Made by a program: the position numbers and the translations under genes. The notes below the pieces were generated by a model that was given only the letters and a program-made list of their open reading frames with translations, was not told the DNA's origin and ran no database searches. Below are positions 4,502 to 5,339 of a DNA stretch of 5,339 bases, piece after piece. The stretch spans positions 1 to 5,339 of the forward strand of contig LKNC01000199.1 of assembly GCA_001564255.1 (NCBI GenBank). The letters run 5' to 3'. This stretch comes from Natrialbaceae archaeon Tc-Br11_E2g1 (GTDB taxonomy: Archaea; Halobacteriota; Halobacteria; Halobacteriales; Natrialbaceae). Positions within the stretch are counted from its first letter, which is position 1; each line of letters opens with the position of its first letter.

Positions 4502-5339
4502 ATGGCTATTGATGACGCTGACGGTCCCGACACTCCGGAACTCACCGAGGGGGACCCGTCAGACGCCGAATCCGAGTCCGAGGAGTCCGGCGTGGGTGAC
4601 TCGGAGACGCCGAAACTCGAGTCCGGCGGGGACGACTCCGCCGGCTCCGGGGAGCGGGCGTCCGAACCAGAACCCAAGGCGGGGACGCCGAACGCCGGGG
4701 ACCGGACCACAGAGAACGAGGAGGGGGCGCCGGAGGACCACCAGGACCCACCCGCAGTCCGCGTCGGCGAGTACACCTGGGCGGATTTCATGGAGGAGTA
4801 CGGGTACGGCGACGAAGTCTCCGTCCTCTACCCCGACGAGCAAGAGGACGTCCCCGACGACCAGCTCGGACTCGACACGGACGAGGACGTCGGGCCGACG
4901 GTTCCCTCGGGTGACGACTGGGAGAAAGTCGAGTTCGACCCCGAGGAGTACCTCGGCTACCACCCCGACGACCTCCCGGAACTGATCACCGATGTCTTCA
5001 CACCGAACGCGAAACTCCTCTGGGGGCGGTTCCTCGAGTACGTCGACCCCGAGACGACGCCGGTAAAAAAGGACGTCTACACCTGGGAACACTACAAGTG
5101 GGAGTACTACTACGACGAGGACGGGGCGCGACCACGGAAAAGCGACGGTTCGATCGACCGATTCGACCAGGAAGGGGCCCTCGGCTTCGATCCCGAGGAG
5201 ATCGAAAGACTGCTCAGTACCGGTGACGACGCCGCGATGGCCCTCGACGACATCGTCGAGGAACGGACGGTAAACGTCCAGGAGGATCTGGACGAGGACG
5301 ACTTCTTCTCGACGGAGGACGGTCATACGACCGTCGCCA
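4502..5339 (+). CDS. Probable type II/IV secretion system ATPase (PilB/GspE-like), N-terminal part
   Basis: The frame is open from ATG 4502 to the right edge (279 full codons, no stop). Residues 1 to about 85 form a low-complexity acidic segment rich in Glu, Asp, Ser, Gly and Pro, probably disordered. An ordered part follows, with VGEYTWADF (88-96), a WGRFLEYVDPETTPVKKD stretch (174-191), YTWEHYKWEYYY (193-204), a GFDPEEIERLL segment and DEDDFFSTEDGHTTVA at the window end. From memory this order resembles the N-terminal extension of haloarchaeal PilB3/GspE-type ATPases, which power pilus or archaellum-like assembly at the membrane. The Walker A and B motifs would lie beyond the window, so the family call is inferred. 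No membrane segment or signal peptide is visible. The gene has its own promoter and is divergent from the zinc-protein operon. Confidence 0.6.
   Translation, partial: MAIDDADGPDTPELTEGDPSDAESESEESGVGDSETPKLESGGDDSAGSGERASEPEPKAGTPNAGDRTTENEEGAPEDHQDPPAVRVGEYTWADFMEEYGYGDEVSVLYPDEQEDVPDDQLGLDTDEDVGPTVPSGDDWEKVEFDPEEYLGYHPDDLPELITDVFTPNAKLLWGRFLEYVDPETTPVKKDVYTWEHYKWEYYYDEDGARPRKSDGSIDRFDQEGALGFDPEEIERLLSTGDDAAMALDDIVEERTVNVQEDLDEDDFFSTEDGHTTVA

Noticed and set aside
4194..4502. N-terminal extension of the zinc protein to 163 residues
   Set aside because: The sequence upstream of ATG 4193 reads as basic, low-information peptide across a divergent promoter region, and a TATA-like box fits the short start.
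5102..5116. Tandem TAC codons as a repeat element
   Set aside because: They encode a YYYDED stretch inside a coding sequence, and three codons are too few to be a repeat of interest.
4559..5326. Long minus-strand open frame (255 codons) opposite the right-hand gene
   Set aside because: It is the reverse shadow of a GC-rich, acidic coding sequence (Val/Leu/Arg-rich, no motif). The plus-strand frame has the promoter and haloarchaeal protein composition.

Overview
The window looks like a piece of a haloarchaeal (class Halobacteria) chromosome. The DNA is GC-rich and the proteins are very acidic. Start codons lack Shine-Dalgarno sequences but carry TATA-like boxes about 27-30 nt upstream. CTAG is rare, and the tRNA and protein families are of haloarchaeal type. 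No phage, insertion sequence, CRISPR array or integrase is visible, so it reads as ordinary chromosome with one uncommon gene.

Layout from left to right. Positions 1-382 hold the N-terminal part of a minus-strand gene resembling the haloarchaeal DUF7114 family. It is divergent from a short crotonase-fold (enoyl-CoA hydratase/isomerase-like) gene at 440-1138. That gene converges on nadE (NH3-dependent NAD+ synthetase, minus strand, 1135-1932), and the two end on the same CTAG tetramer, each using TAG as stop. An intergenic stretch with the nadE and tRNA promoters leads to an intronless tRNA-Gly(CCC) at 2080-2150.

The second half is mostly a minus-strand series. In transcription order it holds a 60-residue zinc-binding protein (4193-4011), an 84-residue unknown protein coupled to it by an ATGA overlap (4014-3760), a nitric oxide synthase oxygenase-domain protein (3596-2487) with its own TATA box, and a small AbrB/SpoVT-like protein (2422-2240). 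A 308-bp divergent intergenic region separates this series from a plus-strand gene (4502 to the window end). That gene begins with a long acidic low-complexity segment and resembles the N-terminus of haloarchaeal PilB/GspE-type secretion ATPases.

The most notable content is the nitric oxide synthase. It is oxygenase-only, about 369 residues, and keeps the heme Cys, the substrate Glu and the pterin-pocket Trp. By my hand alignment it has Val rather than the usual bacterial Ile at the NO-release gate. No reductase partner is encoded in the window. I found no clearly new multi-gene system. The least explained parts are the zinc protein/84-residue pair beside the NOS gene and the small AbrB-like frame, which stays open into the NOS 3' end.
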